Shown here piece after piece: positions 8,533 through 16,187 of a DNA stretch of 64,000 nucleotides (position 1 is its first letter; each line of letters begins with the position of its first letter). Location: contig BMSM01000002.1 in the NCBI GenBank assembly GCA_014649155.1, forward strand, positions 372,001 through 436,000, read 5' to 3'. The DNA comes from Streptomyces griseoviridis. Lineage in GTDB: Bacteria > Actinomycetota > Actinomycetes > Streptomycetales > Streptomycetaceae. The notes beneath the pieces were generated by a model. It saw nothing but the letters and a program-made list of their open reading frames with translations, was not told the DNA's origin and ran no database searches. The position numbers and the translations under genes were made by a program.

Positions 8533-9162
8533 ATGACGCGTGCCGCCACCCGCCCCCGACCCCTGGGCCCGGCCGGGGTCCGCGCCCGGCTCGGTGAGCC
8601 CGACGCCATGGTCGCGGCGAAGAAGACCGACCGCCTCGACGCGTACCACCGCCGGTTCATCGCCCACTCGCCGTTCCTGACCATGGCCACGGCCGACGCC
8701 AGGGGCCGCGCCGACTGCTCGCCCCGGGGCGACTACCCCGGCTTCGTGAAGGTCCTCGACGACCGCACCCTGGCCATTCCCGACCGGCCCGGTAACAAGA
8801 TCGCCGACTCCTTCTCCAACCTGGCCGAGAACGACGGCGTCGGTCTGCTCTTCCTCGTCCCCGGCGCGCGGGAGACGCTCCGCGTCAACGGCCGGGGCCG
8901 GCCCACCGACGAACCCGACGTCCTGGCCCGGATGGAGACGGAGGCCAAACGGCCCGCACTCGCCGTCGTGGTGGAGGTGGAGGAGGTGTACTTCCACTGC
9001 GGACGCGCGCTCATCCGGTCCCGGCTGTGGGACCCCGCCACCCAGGCCCTCGCCGGCGAACTGCCCCCGGTGGGTGAGGTCTTCGCCGCGCAGACGGGCG
9101 TCGGCATCCCCCCGGAGGTCCTGGAGAGCCACCTGGAGGCCGGCTACCGCGAACTCTACTGA
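8533..9162 (+). CDS. PPOX-type (pyridoxamine 5'-phosphate oxidase fold) flavoprotein
   Basis: 209 residues from the ATG at 8533, which follows GGAAGGACTCCC. Family features are HSPFLTMATADARGRADCSPRGD (an FMN-contacting strand and loop), RPGNKIADSFSNLAE and the later LRVNGRGRP. Members bind FMN or F420 and reduce or oxidise small molecules; the substrate here is unknown. An upstream in-frame ATG at 8473 would add 20 residues with three extra cysteines and could be leaderless, but family members normally begin near the chosen start. It pairs with the reductase 37 nt downstream. Confidence 0.8.
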   Translation: MTRAATRPRPLGPAGVRARLGEPDAMVAAKKTDRLDAYHRRFIAHSPFLTMATADARGRADCSPRGDYPGFVKVLDDRTLAIPDRPGNKIADSFSNLAENDGVGLLFLVPGARETLRVNGRGRPTDEPDVLARMETEAKRPALAVVVEVEEVYFHCGRALIRSRLWDPATQALAGELPPVGEVFAAQTGVGIPPEVLESHLEAGYRELY

Positions 9163-9199
9163 CCGCCCCGGACCCCGACGGACCGAAGGACGCCTCCCC

Positions 9200-10123
9200 A
9201 TGACACCAGCACCGACGCAGCGGACCGTCGTCGACCGCATCGCCCCCCTCGCGGACGACGTCGTCTCCCTCACCCTGCGGACCACCGGCGGCCCGCTCGC
9301 CCCCTGGGAACCGGGCGCCCACGTGGACGTGACGCTGCCCAACTGGCTGACCCGGCCGTACTCGCTGTGCGGCGACCCCGCCGACCGCGAGCGCTACCGC
9401 GTCGCCGTCCGGCACGACCGTCTCAGCCGGGGCGGATCGGAGTACATCCACCGCTTCCTGCGCCCCGGCCGCCCGCTGGAGGTGTCCGCCCCGCGCAACC
9501 ACTTCCCGCTCCTGCCCGCGCCGCGCTACCTGTTCCTGGCCGGCGGCATCGGCATCACCCCCGTCCTGCCGATGCTGCGGGCGGCGACGGCGGCGGGCGT
9601 CCCCGCCGAACTGCTCTACCTCGGGCCGTCGACGCGGGCCATGCCCTTCGCGGACAGCCTGCGCGCGGAGTACGGGAACCGGGTGCGGATCGTGGCCACC
9701 CGCGAGCGGGGCAGGCCCGACCTGCGCGCGGTCGCCGCGGGCCTGGGCGACGGCACCCTCGTCTACTGCTGCGGCCCCGCGCCCCTGCTGGCCGCGGCCG
9801 AGGAGGCGTTCCCCGCCGGCCGGCTGCGCATGGAGCGGTTCCGTCCGCTGCGCCGGGAGTCCGGGCCCGCGACCGCGTTCGAGGCCGTGTGCGCCGGCTC
9901 CGGCCGGACGGTCCCGGTGGCGGCCGGGGAATCGATGCTCGATGCCCTGGTCCACGCCGGGCTCCGGGTGCCCGCGGGCTGCCGTGAGGGTGTCTGCGGG
10001 AGCTGCGAACTCACCGTCCTGGACGGCGTCCCCGACCACCGCGACGACATCGGTGCCCCGGCGGGGCGCATGTACCCGTGTGTGTCCCGCGCCCGGTCCG
10101 CGCGGCTCGTCGTGGACCTGTGA
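9200..10123 (+). CDS. Phthalate-dioxygenase-reductase-type ferredoxin/flavin oxidoreductase
   Basis: 307 residues with three modules in order: a flavin-binding barrel (RPYSLCGDP), an NAD(P)-binding domain (YLFLAGGIGITPVLPML, then YCCGPAPLL) and a C-terminal plant-type 2Fe-2S domain (GCREGVCGSCEL with a distal CVSRA). Such enzymes pass electrons from NAD(P)H through flavin and the cluster to an oxygenase. No oxygenase component is adjacent, so the acceptor may be the neighbouring PPOX protein or an unlinked enzyme. The ATG at 9200 is in the usual position for the family; the ribosome site is weak (GAAGGA). Confidence 0.87.
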   Translation: MTPAPTQRTVVDRIAPLADDVVSLTLRTTGGPLAPWEPGAHVDVTLPNWLTRPYSLCGDPADRERYRVAVRHDRLSRGGSEYIHRFLRPGRPLEVSAPRNHFPLLPAPRYLFLAGGIGITPVLPMLRAATAAGVPAELLYLGPSTRAMPFADSLRAEYGNRVRIVATRERGRPDLRAVAAGLGDGTLVYCCGPAPLLAAAEEAFPAGRLRMERFRPLRRESGPATAFEAVCAGSGRTVPVAAGESMLDALVHAGLRVPAGCREGVCGSCELTVLDGVPDHRDDIGAPAGRMYPCVSRARSARLVVDL

Positions 10124-10181
10124 GCCGTACCGGTGGACCCCACGGCGGCAACCGGAGCCGGGCACCGGGGATGTGCCGGCG

Positions 10182-10213
10182 GCCGGGCCGCTGCCGCCGG
10201 GGCATGGCCCGGC
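10182..10213. terminator. Possible bidirectional terminator hairpin
   Basis: GCCGGGCC at 10182-10189 pairs with GGCCCGGC at 10206-10213 across a 16-nt loop, between the convergent reductase and GH3 genes. There is no T-run, as is common in Streptomyces. Confidence 0.4.
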
Positions 10214-10217
10214 GGGC

Positions 10218-11729
10218 TCAGACGCCCCCGGTCAGCACCTCCGCCGCCGCCACCCCGGAGGCCGTGCTCGCGCCGTGCGTGAACACCTGCGCCGCCCCCG
10301 CCGTCAGGGGGTGCGGCAGCCCCATCTCCACCAGGACGGCGTCCGGGCGGGCCCGGGTCAGCTCGGCCACCGCCCGGCTCATCCAGGCGTGCCGGGCGGC
10401 GTCGCGGACCACGACGACCAGCGGCCGGCCCGCCGCCGGACGCAGGGCGCGCTCCTCCCACCCGGCCGCGCCGTCCGCCGGCTCCGGTGCGTGCACCCGG
10501 ACCGACGTGGTGCCCGGCAGCCGCTCCCGCAGCGGGGCGGCGACACCCCAGGGCGTCTCCTTGGCGATCGCCAGATGGGTGACCGGCGCCAGCTCCACCA
10601 CATGGGGCGCGGACCCCAGCGGCAGCGCGCCGGCGTCACCGGTGACCCGTACGGCACGGCGGGCGGCGACGGCGCCGATGCCCGCGGCGGACCCGGCGGG
10701 CACGGCGGCGGACTCGCGCAGCTTCACCGACCACTCGGCGAACTCCCCGACCCGGCGCGCCGCGTCCGCCAGCCGTTCCGCCGGCAGCTCCCCGCCCGCC
10801 ACCGCGCCGGCCAGCGCGTCAGCGAGCAGCTCGGTGACGGACTCCTCGGCGCTCTCCCCGCCGACGCACACGGCGTCCACGCCCGCGGCGACGGCCCGTA
10901 CCGCCGCCCCGCCGATGCCGTACGCCCGGGTGACCGCCGCCATCTCGATGGCGTCGGAGACGACCAGGCCGTCGAAGCCCAGTTCCTCGCGGAGCAGCCC
11001 GTGCAGGACCCGGCGGCTGAGGGTGGCGGGCAGGCCGGCGTCGTACGCGGGCACCAGCAGGTGGGCGCTCATCACCGCCCGCGCCCCCGCCTCGACGGCG
11101 GCCCGGAACGGCGGCAGCGCCCGCGCCTCGATCTCCTCCCGCCCGGCCCGGTAGGCGGGCAGGTCGTGGTGGGAGTCGACGGCGACGTCCCCGTGACCCG
11201 GGAAGTGCTTGGCACAGGCCGCCACGCCCGCCGACTGCAGCCCCCGCACCCAGGCGGCGGTGTGCCGGGACACCACGTCGGTCCCGGTGCCGAACGACCG
11301 TACGCCGATCACCGGGTTGTCGGGGTTGGAATTGACGTCCGCGCTCGGCGCGTAGTCGAGGCTGACGCCCGCGGCGCGCAGCTCCCGGCCGAGGTCGGCC
11401 GCGACCGCCTCGGTCAGCGCCGGGTCGTCCACCGTGCCCAGGGCGAAGTTGCCGGGCCGGCTGGAGCCGGTCGCCGACTCGATCCGGGTGACGTCCCCCG
11501 CCTCCTCGTCGATGGCGACGATCAGCGCCGGGTTCTCGGCGCGCAGCCGCTCGGTCAGCCGCGCCACCTGCTCCGGCGTGACGATGTTCCGGGTGAAGAG
11601 CACCACCGAGGAGAGCCCGTCGGCGACGGCCCGCAGCACCCAGTCGGGGGCCTCGGTGCCCACGAACCCCGGCTGAAGGACGGAGAGCGCGAGCCGCCGC
11701 AACTCGCTGCTGTGCTTGCTGGAGGACAT
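10218..11729 (-). CDS. Glycoside hydrolase family 3, beta-N-acetylhexosaminidase-like (NagZ type)
   Basis: 503 residues. The NagZ-type signature is clear: AKHFPGHGDVAVDSHHDLP contains Lys174-His175 and the Asp185-Ser-His187 acid/base dyad, and VVSDAIEM carries nucleophile Asp259. Such enzymes cleave terminal beta-linked N-acetylglucosamine from chitin or muropeptide fragments. No signal peptide is visible, so it is likely cytoplasmic. An extra C-terminal domain of about 170 residues follows the barrel. The ATG at 11729 is preferred over an extended start at 11801, which would run through the palindrome at 11781-11796. DasR-like sites upstream agree with an amino-sugar role. Confidence 0.88.
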   Translation of the reverse strand: MSSSKHSSELRRLALSVLQPGFVGTEAPDWVLRAVADGLSSVVLFTRNIVTPEQVARLTERLRAENPALIVAIDEEAGDVTRIESATGSSRPGNFALGTVDDPALTEAVAADLGRELRAAGVSLDYAPSADVNSNPDNPVIGVRSFGTGTDVVSRHTAAWVRGLQSAGVAACAKHFPGHGDVAVDSHHDLPAYRAGREEIEARALPPFRAAVEAGARAVMSAHLLVPAYDAGLPATLSRRVLHGLLREELGFDGLVVSDAIEMAAVTRAYGIGGAAVRAVAAGVDAVCVGGESAEESVTELLADALAGAVAGGELPAERLADAARRVGEFAEWSVKLRESAAVPAGSAAGIGAVAARRAVRVTGDAGALPLGSAPHVVELAPVTHLAIAKETPWGVAAPLRERLPGTTSVRVHAPEPADGAAGWEERALRPAAGRPLVVVVRDAARHAWMSRAVAELTRARPDAVLVEMGLPHPLTAGAAQVFTHGASTASGVAAAEVLTGGV

Positions 11730-11780
11730 CGGCCGTGCCTTTCGGACGGGGCGGATACGACACCGGTGCCGACCCTGCTT

Positions 11781-11796
11781 CTTGGTACGGACCAAG
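11781..11796. promoter_or_regulatory. DasR-like (dre) operator upstream of the GH3 gene
   Basis: CTTGGTACGGACCAAG has perfect 6-bp arms around a 4-nt centre and contains both TGGT and ACCA half-sites of the DasR consensus TGGTCTAGACCA. It lies 52 nt upstream of the GH3 start. Confidence 0.55.
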
Positions 11797-11861
11797 CACA
11801 CGATGCGCCCAGGCTAACCAGGTGTGTCAAGGGTCGAGCCGGGATCGAGGATCTTGAATTC

Positions 11862-11896
11862 GTGTCAACAGCGCAGCCTGTGACGGGTGTTGACAC
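11862..11896. repeat. 9-bp perfect inverted repeat
   Basis: GTGTCAACA at 11862-11870 and TGTTGACAC at 11888-11896 are exact inverses separated by 17 nt. Each arm contains a TTGACA-like -35 hexamer pointing outward, so the pair could be divergent promoters, an operator, or both. Confidence 0.5.
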
Positions 11897-11903
11897 CGTC
11901 ACT

Positions 11904-11915
11904 TGGTCTAGTCCA
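11904..11915. promoter_or_regulatory. Second DasR-like (dre) operator
   Basis: TGGTCTAGTCCA matches the DasR consensus TGGTCTAGACCA at 11 of 12 positions. It lies between the GH3 gene and the PhyH operon and could regulate either. Confidence 0.55.
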
Positions 11916-12088
11916 TTGTGAGGCCACGTTCGGCGAGTGGCACAGCAGACCGGTGACCGCCGCCCCCTCCGCTCCGCCACCCGGCCCGAGCGGAATCCCG
12001 CAGCCCCCTCCCGCGTGCGCACCGCGGCACGCCCTCCGCACAGACCGCCGTCCACGGCAGGCGCGACGGCGACGACTTGGAGCACCCC

Positions 12089-13156
12089 ATGGCGACACCC
12101 GACCCCTACCTGCACCGAGCCGCCTCGGACGTCCCCTACTTCAGCGCCGACGCGGACACGTACCTCGCCCGCACCCCGCTGCGCGACCTGACCAAGACCC
12201 GGCCCCTGCGGGTGCTGACCGAGGAGCAGTTCGCGCACTGGCAGACGTACGGCTACACCGTCGTCGAGCAGGCGATACCCGCCGAGTCGGCCCGGCGGCT
12301 GCTGGACTTCGCCTGGGAGTTCCAGGGCCTCGACCCGGACCGCCCGGAGACCTGGTACGAGGAGCGCGAGTACCGCAGCGACCTCGACCGCGAACTGCAC
12401 GTCTACGGCTTCGTCGAGGCCTACCACCACCAGCTCATCTGGGACAGCCGCCAGGCCCGGCGGGTCTACGACGCCTTCGTCGACGTGTGGGACTGCGAGG
12501 AGCTGTGGGTCACCCTCGACCGGCTTAACCTCAACCCGCCCAACGTCAAGAACCGCGACCGGGCCCTCATCGAGCAGCGCGAGCGCGGCTTCGACATCGA
12601 ACTCCACTGGGACGTCGACACCACCCTCGGGGTCCTGCCGCAGCGCGTGCAGGGCATCATCGCCCTCAACGACACCGAGGACGACCACGGCGGCTTCCAG
12701 TGCTGCCCGGAACTCTTCCGCCGCTTCGACCGCTGGAAGGTCACCCAGCCAAACGACCGCGACCCCATCCGGCCCGTGATCGACCGCACCGAGATGCCCG
12801 TCGTACGGCCCGGCCTCAAGGCCGGCGACCTGCTCATCTGGAACGGGCTGCTCGCCCACGGCGTCGCCCCCAACACCTCGGGCGGCGGGGTGCGCGCCGT
12901 GCAGTACCTGTCGATGATGCCCGCCCTGGAGGAGCACACGGAACTGCGCCGCTCCCGCGTCGAGTCCTGGCGCACCCTCGCCACCCCTGACTGGAACGCC
13001 ACCCTCCTCGGCGACGCCGTCCGGCCCGAGTCCGAGCGCTACCCGACCGCCGGACTGACCGGCCTGGGCGCCCGGTTGCTCGGCCTGAGGTCCTGGCACG
13101 AGGACGGCGACACCGACGAGGCCACCGGGGACGCATCATGCGCCGCATCTGCCTGA
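12089..13156 (+). CDS. Phytanoyl-CoA dioxygenase (PhyH) family Fe(II)/2-oxoglutarate oxygenase
   Basis: 355 residues. The double-stranded beta-helix iron site is present: His173-x-Asp175 in ELHWDVD and distal His257 in GLLAHGVAPN, with Arg269 a likely 2-oxoglutarate anchor. Members hydroxylate or otherwise oxidise small molecules at unactivated carbons. A long insert between strands (LNPPNVKNRDRALIEQRERG) is unlike primary PhyH enzymes. The ATG at 12089 follows GGAG by 6 nt; a TTG 12 nt earlier overlaps that site. It is the first gene of a five-gene overlapping operon; the next gene starts 19 nt inside its 3' end. The substrate is unknown. Confidence 0.85.
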   Translation: MATPDPYLHRAASDVPYFSADADTYLARTPLRDLTKTRPLRVLTEEQFAHWQTYGYTVVEQAIPAESARRLLDFAWEFQGLDPDRPETWYEEREYRSDLDRELHVYGFVEAYHHQLIWDSRQARRVYDAFVDVWDCEELWVTLDRLNLNPPNVKNRDRALIEQRERGFDIELHWDVDTTLGVLPQRVQGIIALNDTEDDHGGFQCCPELFRRFDRWKVTQPNDRDPIRPVIDRTEMPVVRPGLKAGDLLIWNGLLAHGVAPNTSGGGVRAVQYLSMMPALEEHTELRRSRVESWRTLATPDWNATLLGDAVRPESERYPTAGLTGLGARLLGLRSWHEDGDTDEATGDASCAASA

Positions 13157-14457
13157 CCCTGCCGACCGACCGGGCCTGCCCGGACACCATCGCCGCCCTC
13201 GGCGCCGAGGCCGGGTACGCCGCCGACCACGCCGGCGTCGAGGTGGCGGTGCTGATCCTCGACTCCTGCCCGCCCGCCGTGCGCGCCGCCCACGCCGCCG
13301 TGGTACGGCGCCTGCCCGCCCACCCGCGCGTCACCGTCCACCACCTCGACGAGGCCGCCCAGCGCGACTTCCTCACCCGCGCCCTCACCCGCTCCGGCGC
13401 CGCCAAGCCCGACCTGCTGCTCGACCTCCTCCTGCCCGACGGCCTCTCCTACGGCGCCTGCACCGACCGCGCCTTCCTGATCGCCGCCGCCCTCGGCTGC
13501 GCCTCCGTGCACCGCCGCGACTCCGACAGCCGCTACCAGGTACTGGACGGCCGTACCGTCTTCCCCGTCCACCACGAACTGGCCTCCCTCGGCCGCCGCG
13601 CCGCCGACGCCGCGGCCGGCGTCACCGCCACCGACTTGCCGGCGGACTGCCGCGACCGGCGCGTGGCGATGACCGGCGCCTCCTTCATCGGCGAACTCTC
13701 CGTGGACATCGCCGAGATGCGCGCCGCCGACCCGGACGCCTACCGCGACGTGGTCGGCCTGTGGGCCCCCGCCCACTGGTCCGCCGCCGCCAAGCGGGAC
13801 CTGGCCGACGAGTCCTTCCGCGGCGCGGGCACCACGCCCTTCACCACCGACCACTCCCTGCTGACCCTGGTCGACCCGATGCGCGTCGACATGTGCAACA
13901 TCGCCTTCCACGGGGTGCACGAACGCGTCCCGCTGCCACCCGCCCGGGACACCATCGGCAGCGACTACTTCCTCATCCACCTGGTCCACGACGCCCGCCT
14001 GCCCGGCGTCCTGCACAACCGGCACATCGTCAACTACCACACCGGCGAACGCCGTACCGGCACCGGCTTCCGCGCCTACCAGCTCCGCTTCGTCAAGTTC
14101 CTCCTCTCCATGCTCTACTTCCACGCCGTCTACGACGGGATGGCCGCCGCCGGCGACACCCTGCTGGACGCGGACGGCCGGGTCCGCCCGGACGCCGTCG
14201 CGGCCCTGGCCCGGGAGAGCACCGGACTGGACCGGACGGAGAACACCGAGCGCCTGGCCGCGGTCGACACCGCCTACCGGCGCCTCGGCGGCCGGTACGC
14301 CGACGTCGCCGACCTGCTCGCCGGCCGCCGCGACCGCCTGCTGGACGAGGCCCGCGACGACATGGCCGACTTCGCGCTGCTGACCGAGGCCTGGGAACCG
14401 CTGATCGCGGCAGCCCGGACCACCCCGCTCACCGCACCGCCCGGACAGCCCCGGTGA
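13138..14457 (+). CDS. Uncharacterised protein, DUF6271-like; possible glycosyltransferase-like fold
   Basis: 439 residues. I associate this with DUF6271 from memory, unverified. The opening RRICLTLPTDRACPDTIAAL followed by VAVLILDSCPP has the beta-alpha-beta pattern seen at the start of GT-A glycosyltransferases. Later GSDYFLIHLVHDARLPGV and RHIVNYHTGERR resemble acceptor-side segments of such enzymes, but no clear DxD motif with the right spacing was found. No signal peptide or membrane segment. It overlaps both neighbours (19 nt upstream, GTGA downstream), so it is made with the dioxygenase and decarboxylase. A sugar or other group transfer is only a hypothesis. Confidence 0.6.
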   Translation: MRRICLTLPTDRACPDTIAALGAEAGYAADHAGVEVAVLILDSCPPAVRAAHAAVVRRLPAHPRVTVHHLDEAAQRDFLTRALTRSGAAKPDLLLDLLLPDGLSYGACTDRAFLIAAALGCASVHRRDSDSRYQVLDGRTVFPVHHELASLGRRAADAAAGVTATDLPADCRDRRVAMTGASFIGELSVDIAEMRAADPDAYRDVVGLWAPAHWSAAAKRDLADESFRGAGTTPFTTDHSLLTLVDPMRVDMCNIAFHGVHERVPLPPARDTIGSDYFLIHLVHDARLPGVLHNRHIVNYHTGERRTGTGFRAYQLRFVKFLLSMLYFHAVYDGMAAAGDTLLDADGRVRPDAVAALARESTGLDRTENTERLAAVDTAYRRLGGRYADVADLLAGRRDRLLDEARDDMADFALLTEAWEPLIAAARTTPLTAPPGQPR

Positions 14458-15659
14458 GCACCACGACCCGCACGGCCCCCGGGCCCGGCGCCCGCCTGGC
14501 CGGCGCGCTCGCCGCCGCCACCACGGACCGGCTCGTCCTCGACCTCACCGGCATCGAGCACGGCCTCGCCGCGCTCCGCCGCGAACTGCCCGGCGTCCAC
14601 GTCCGGTTCGCCCTCAAGGCGTGCCCGGCGGACGAGGTCGTCACCACCCTCGCCCGCGCGGGCGCCGGCGCCGACGCGGCCGGCCCCGCCGAGATCGAAC
14701 AGGCCCTGCGGTGCGGCGTACCGGCCGACCGCGTCCACTACGGCAACACCGTCAAGTCCGACCGGCACATCGCCGCCGCCCACCGGCTCGGCGTACGCCT
14801 CTTCGCCACCGACAGCCGGGAGGACGTCGCCGCCCTCGCCGCGCACGCCCCCGGCGCCCGCGTCTTCTGCCGGGTCGCGACCGGGGGAGAGGGCGCGCTG
14901 TGGGGCCTCAGCCACAAGTTCGGCTGCCCGCCCGCGCAGGCGGCCGGCGTCCTCGAACTCGCCCGCGACCTGGGCCTGGTGCCCTCCGGGCTCTCCGTGC
15001 ACGTCGGCTCCCAGCAGATGACGGCCGGGGCGTGGCGCACGGCCGTGGCCGACCTCGGCGAGGTGCTGCGCGCCCTGCGCCACCGCGGGATCACCCTCGA
15101 CCACGTGAACCTCGGCGGTGGCCTCCCCGCCCGCGGCTACCTCGACCGGCACGGCCGGCGGCTCGACCCGCCGCTGGACAAGATCTTCGCCGTGCTCCGG
15201 GAGGGCATGGACGCGCTGCGCCGGGCGCACGGCGGCGCGCTGGAGTTCGTCGTCGAACCCGGCCGGTACCTCGTCGCCGACCACGGCGCCGTCCGCGCCC
15301 ACGTCGCCCGGCTCGCCCGCCGCAGCGGACCCGACGGCACGGACCGGTACTGGCTCTACCTGAGCTGCGGAAAGTTCAACGGGCTCTACGAGATGGACGC
15401 CCTCCAGTACCGGCTGGTGTTCCCCGGCCACCCCGGCGGCGACACCGTCCCGGCCGTCGTCGCCGGACCCACCTGCGACAGCGACGACGCCTACTCCCAC
15501 GAGGCCGGCAGCCTGGTCCGGGTGCCCCGCGCCCTGGCCTCCGGCGACCCCGTCTGGGTGCTGTCCGCCGGTGCCTACGCCCTCAGCTACACCACCCGCG
15601 GCTTCAACGGCTTCCCCCCGCTGCCCTGCCACACGGTCACCGGAGGCACCGATGACTGA
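14454..15659 (+). CDS. Fold-type III PLP-dependent amino acid decarboxylase (ornithine/diaminopimelate type)
   Basis: 401 residues with the alanine-racemase-like barrel of ODC/DAPDC enzymes. Lys55 in RFALKACP is the PLP Schiff base lysine, the HVNLGGGLP turn (residues 218-225) and EPGR (268-271) hold the cofactor phosphate and ring, and Cys341-Asp342 in GPTCDSDDAYSH is the catalytic pair supplied by the partner subunit. It should decarboxylate a basic amino acid or a related polyamine carboxylate to a free amine. Overlapping genes at both ends place it in the middle of the pathway. Substrate specificity cannot be read reliably. Confidence 0.88.
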   Translation: MSTTTRTAPGPGARLAGALAAATTDRLVLDLTGIEHGLAALRRELPGVHVRFALKACPADEVVTTLARAGAGADAAGPAEIEQALRCGVPADRVHYGNTVKSDRHIAAAHRLGVRLFATDSREDVAALAAHAPGARVFCRVATGGEGALWGLSHKFGCPPAQAAGVLELARDLGLVPSGLSVHVGSQQMTAGAWRTAVADLGEVLRALRHRGITLDHVNLGGGLPARGYLDRHGRRLDPPLDKIFAVLREGMDALRRAHGGALEFVVEPGRYLVADHGAVRAHVARLARRSGPDGTDRYWLYLSCGKFNGLYEMDALQYRLVFPGHPGGDTVPAVVAGPTCDSDDAYSHEAGSLVRVPRALASGDPVWVLSAGAYALSYTTRGFNGFPPLPCHTVTGGTDD

Positions 15660-16182
15660 GCCGCCCCGCGAGCCGGTACGGATCCGCCCGCTCACCGGCG
15701 CCGACTGGGACGCCGTCGTCTCCCTGGAGCACGCCGCCTACGCGCCGCTGGGCCTCTCCGAGGGACGCGCCGCCCTCCAGTCCCGGGCCGCCGCCTCACC
15801 GGGGACCTGCTTCGTGGCCGACGTCGGCGGCCGGCCCGCCGGCTACCTGCTCGCCCTGCCCTACCCGGCCCTCGCCTGCCCCGACCTCGGCCGCGCCGGG
15901 GAACCGCCCGGCCCCCCGGCGGGCAACCTGCACCTGCACGACCTCGTCGTCGCGCCCGGCCTGCGCCGCCGGGGACTGGGCCGCCACCTGCTGCGCCGGC
16001 TCACCGGCACCGCGCGAACCCGCGGCGACCGGCGGATCTCCCTCGTCGCCGTCGGCGGCAGCGAACGGTACTGGTCCGCCCGGGGCTTCACACCCCACCC
16101 GGATGTCACCCCCTCCGGCGGCTACGGCGCCGGCGCCGTCTACATGTCCCGGCCGGTGCCGGACCCGCACGAAGCGAGCTGA
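15652..16182 (+). CDS. GNAT-family N-acetyltransferase
   Basis: 176 residues. The acetyl-CoA-binding motif A is LVVAPGLRRRGLGRHLLRRL (R-x-x-G-x-G type) after strand HLHDL, and SERYWSARGFTPH is the usual C-terminal YxxxGF segment. It transfers an acyl group to an amine, and the decarboxylase encoded just upstream makes an amine, so the two probably act in sequence. The ATG at 15652 overlaps the upstream stop by 8 nt. The donor could be acetyl-CoA or another acyl-CoA. Confidence 0.85.
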   Translation: MTEPPREPVRIRPLTGADWDAVVSLEHAAYAPLGLSEGRAALQSRAAASPGTCFVADVGGRPAGYLLALPYPALACPDLGRAGEPPGPPAGNLHLHDLVVAPGLRRRGLGRHLLRRLTGTARTRGDRRISLVAVGGSERYWSARGFTPHPDVTPSGGYGAGAVYMSRPVPDPHEAS

Positions 16183-16187
16183 TCCAC

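Larger units (their letters stand above)
11730..12088. other. 359-bp divergent regulatory region between GH3 and PhyH genes
   Basis: This gap is rich in dyad symmetry, described in the separate entries: two DasR-like palindromes and a 9-bp inverted repeat. No coding sequence was seen in it. It must serve both the GH3 gene and the five-gene PhyH operon. Confidence 0.6.
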
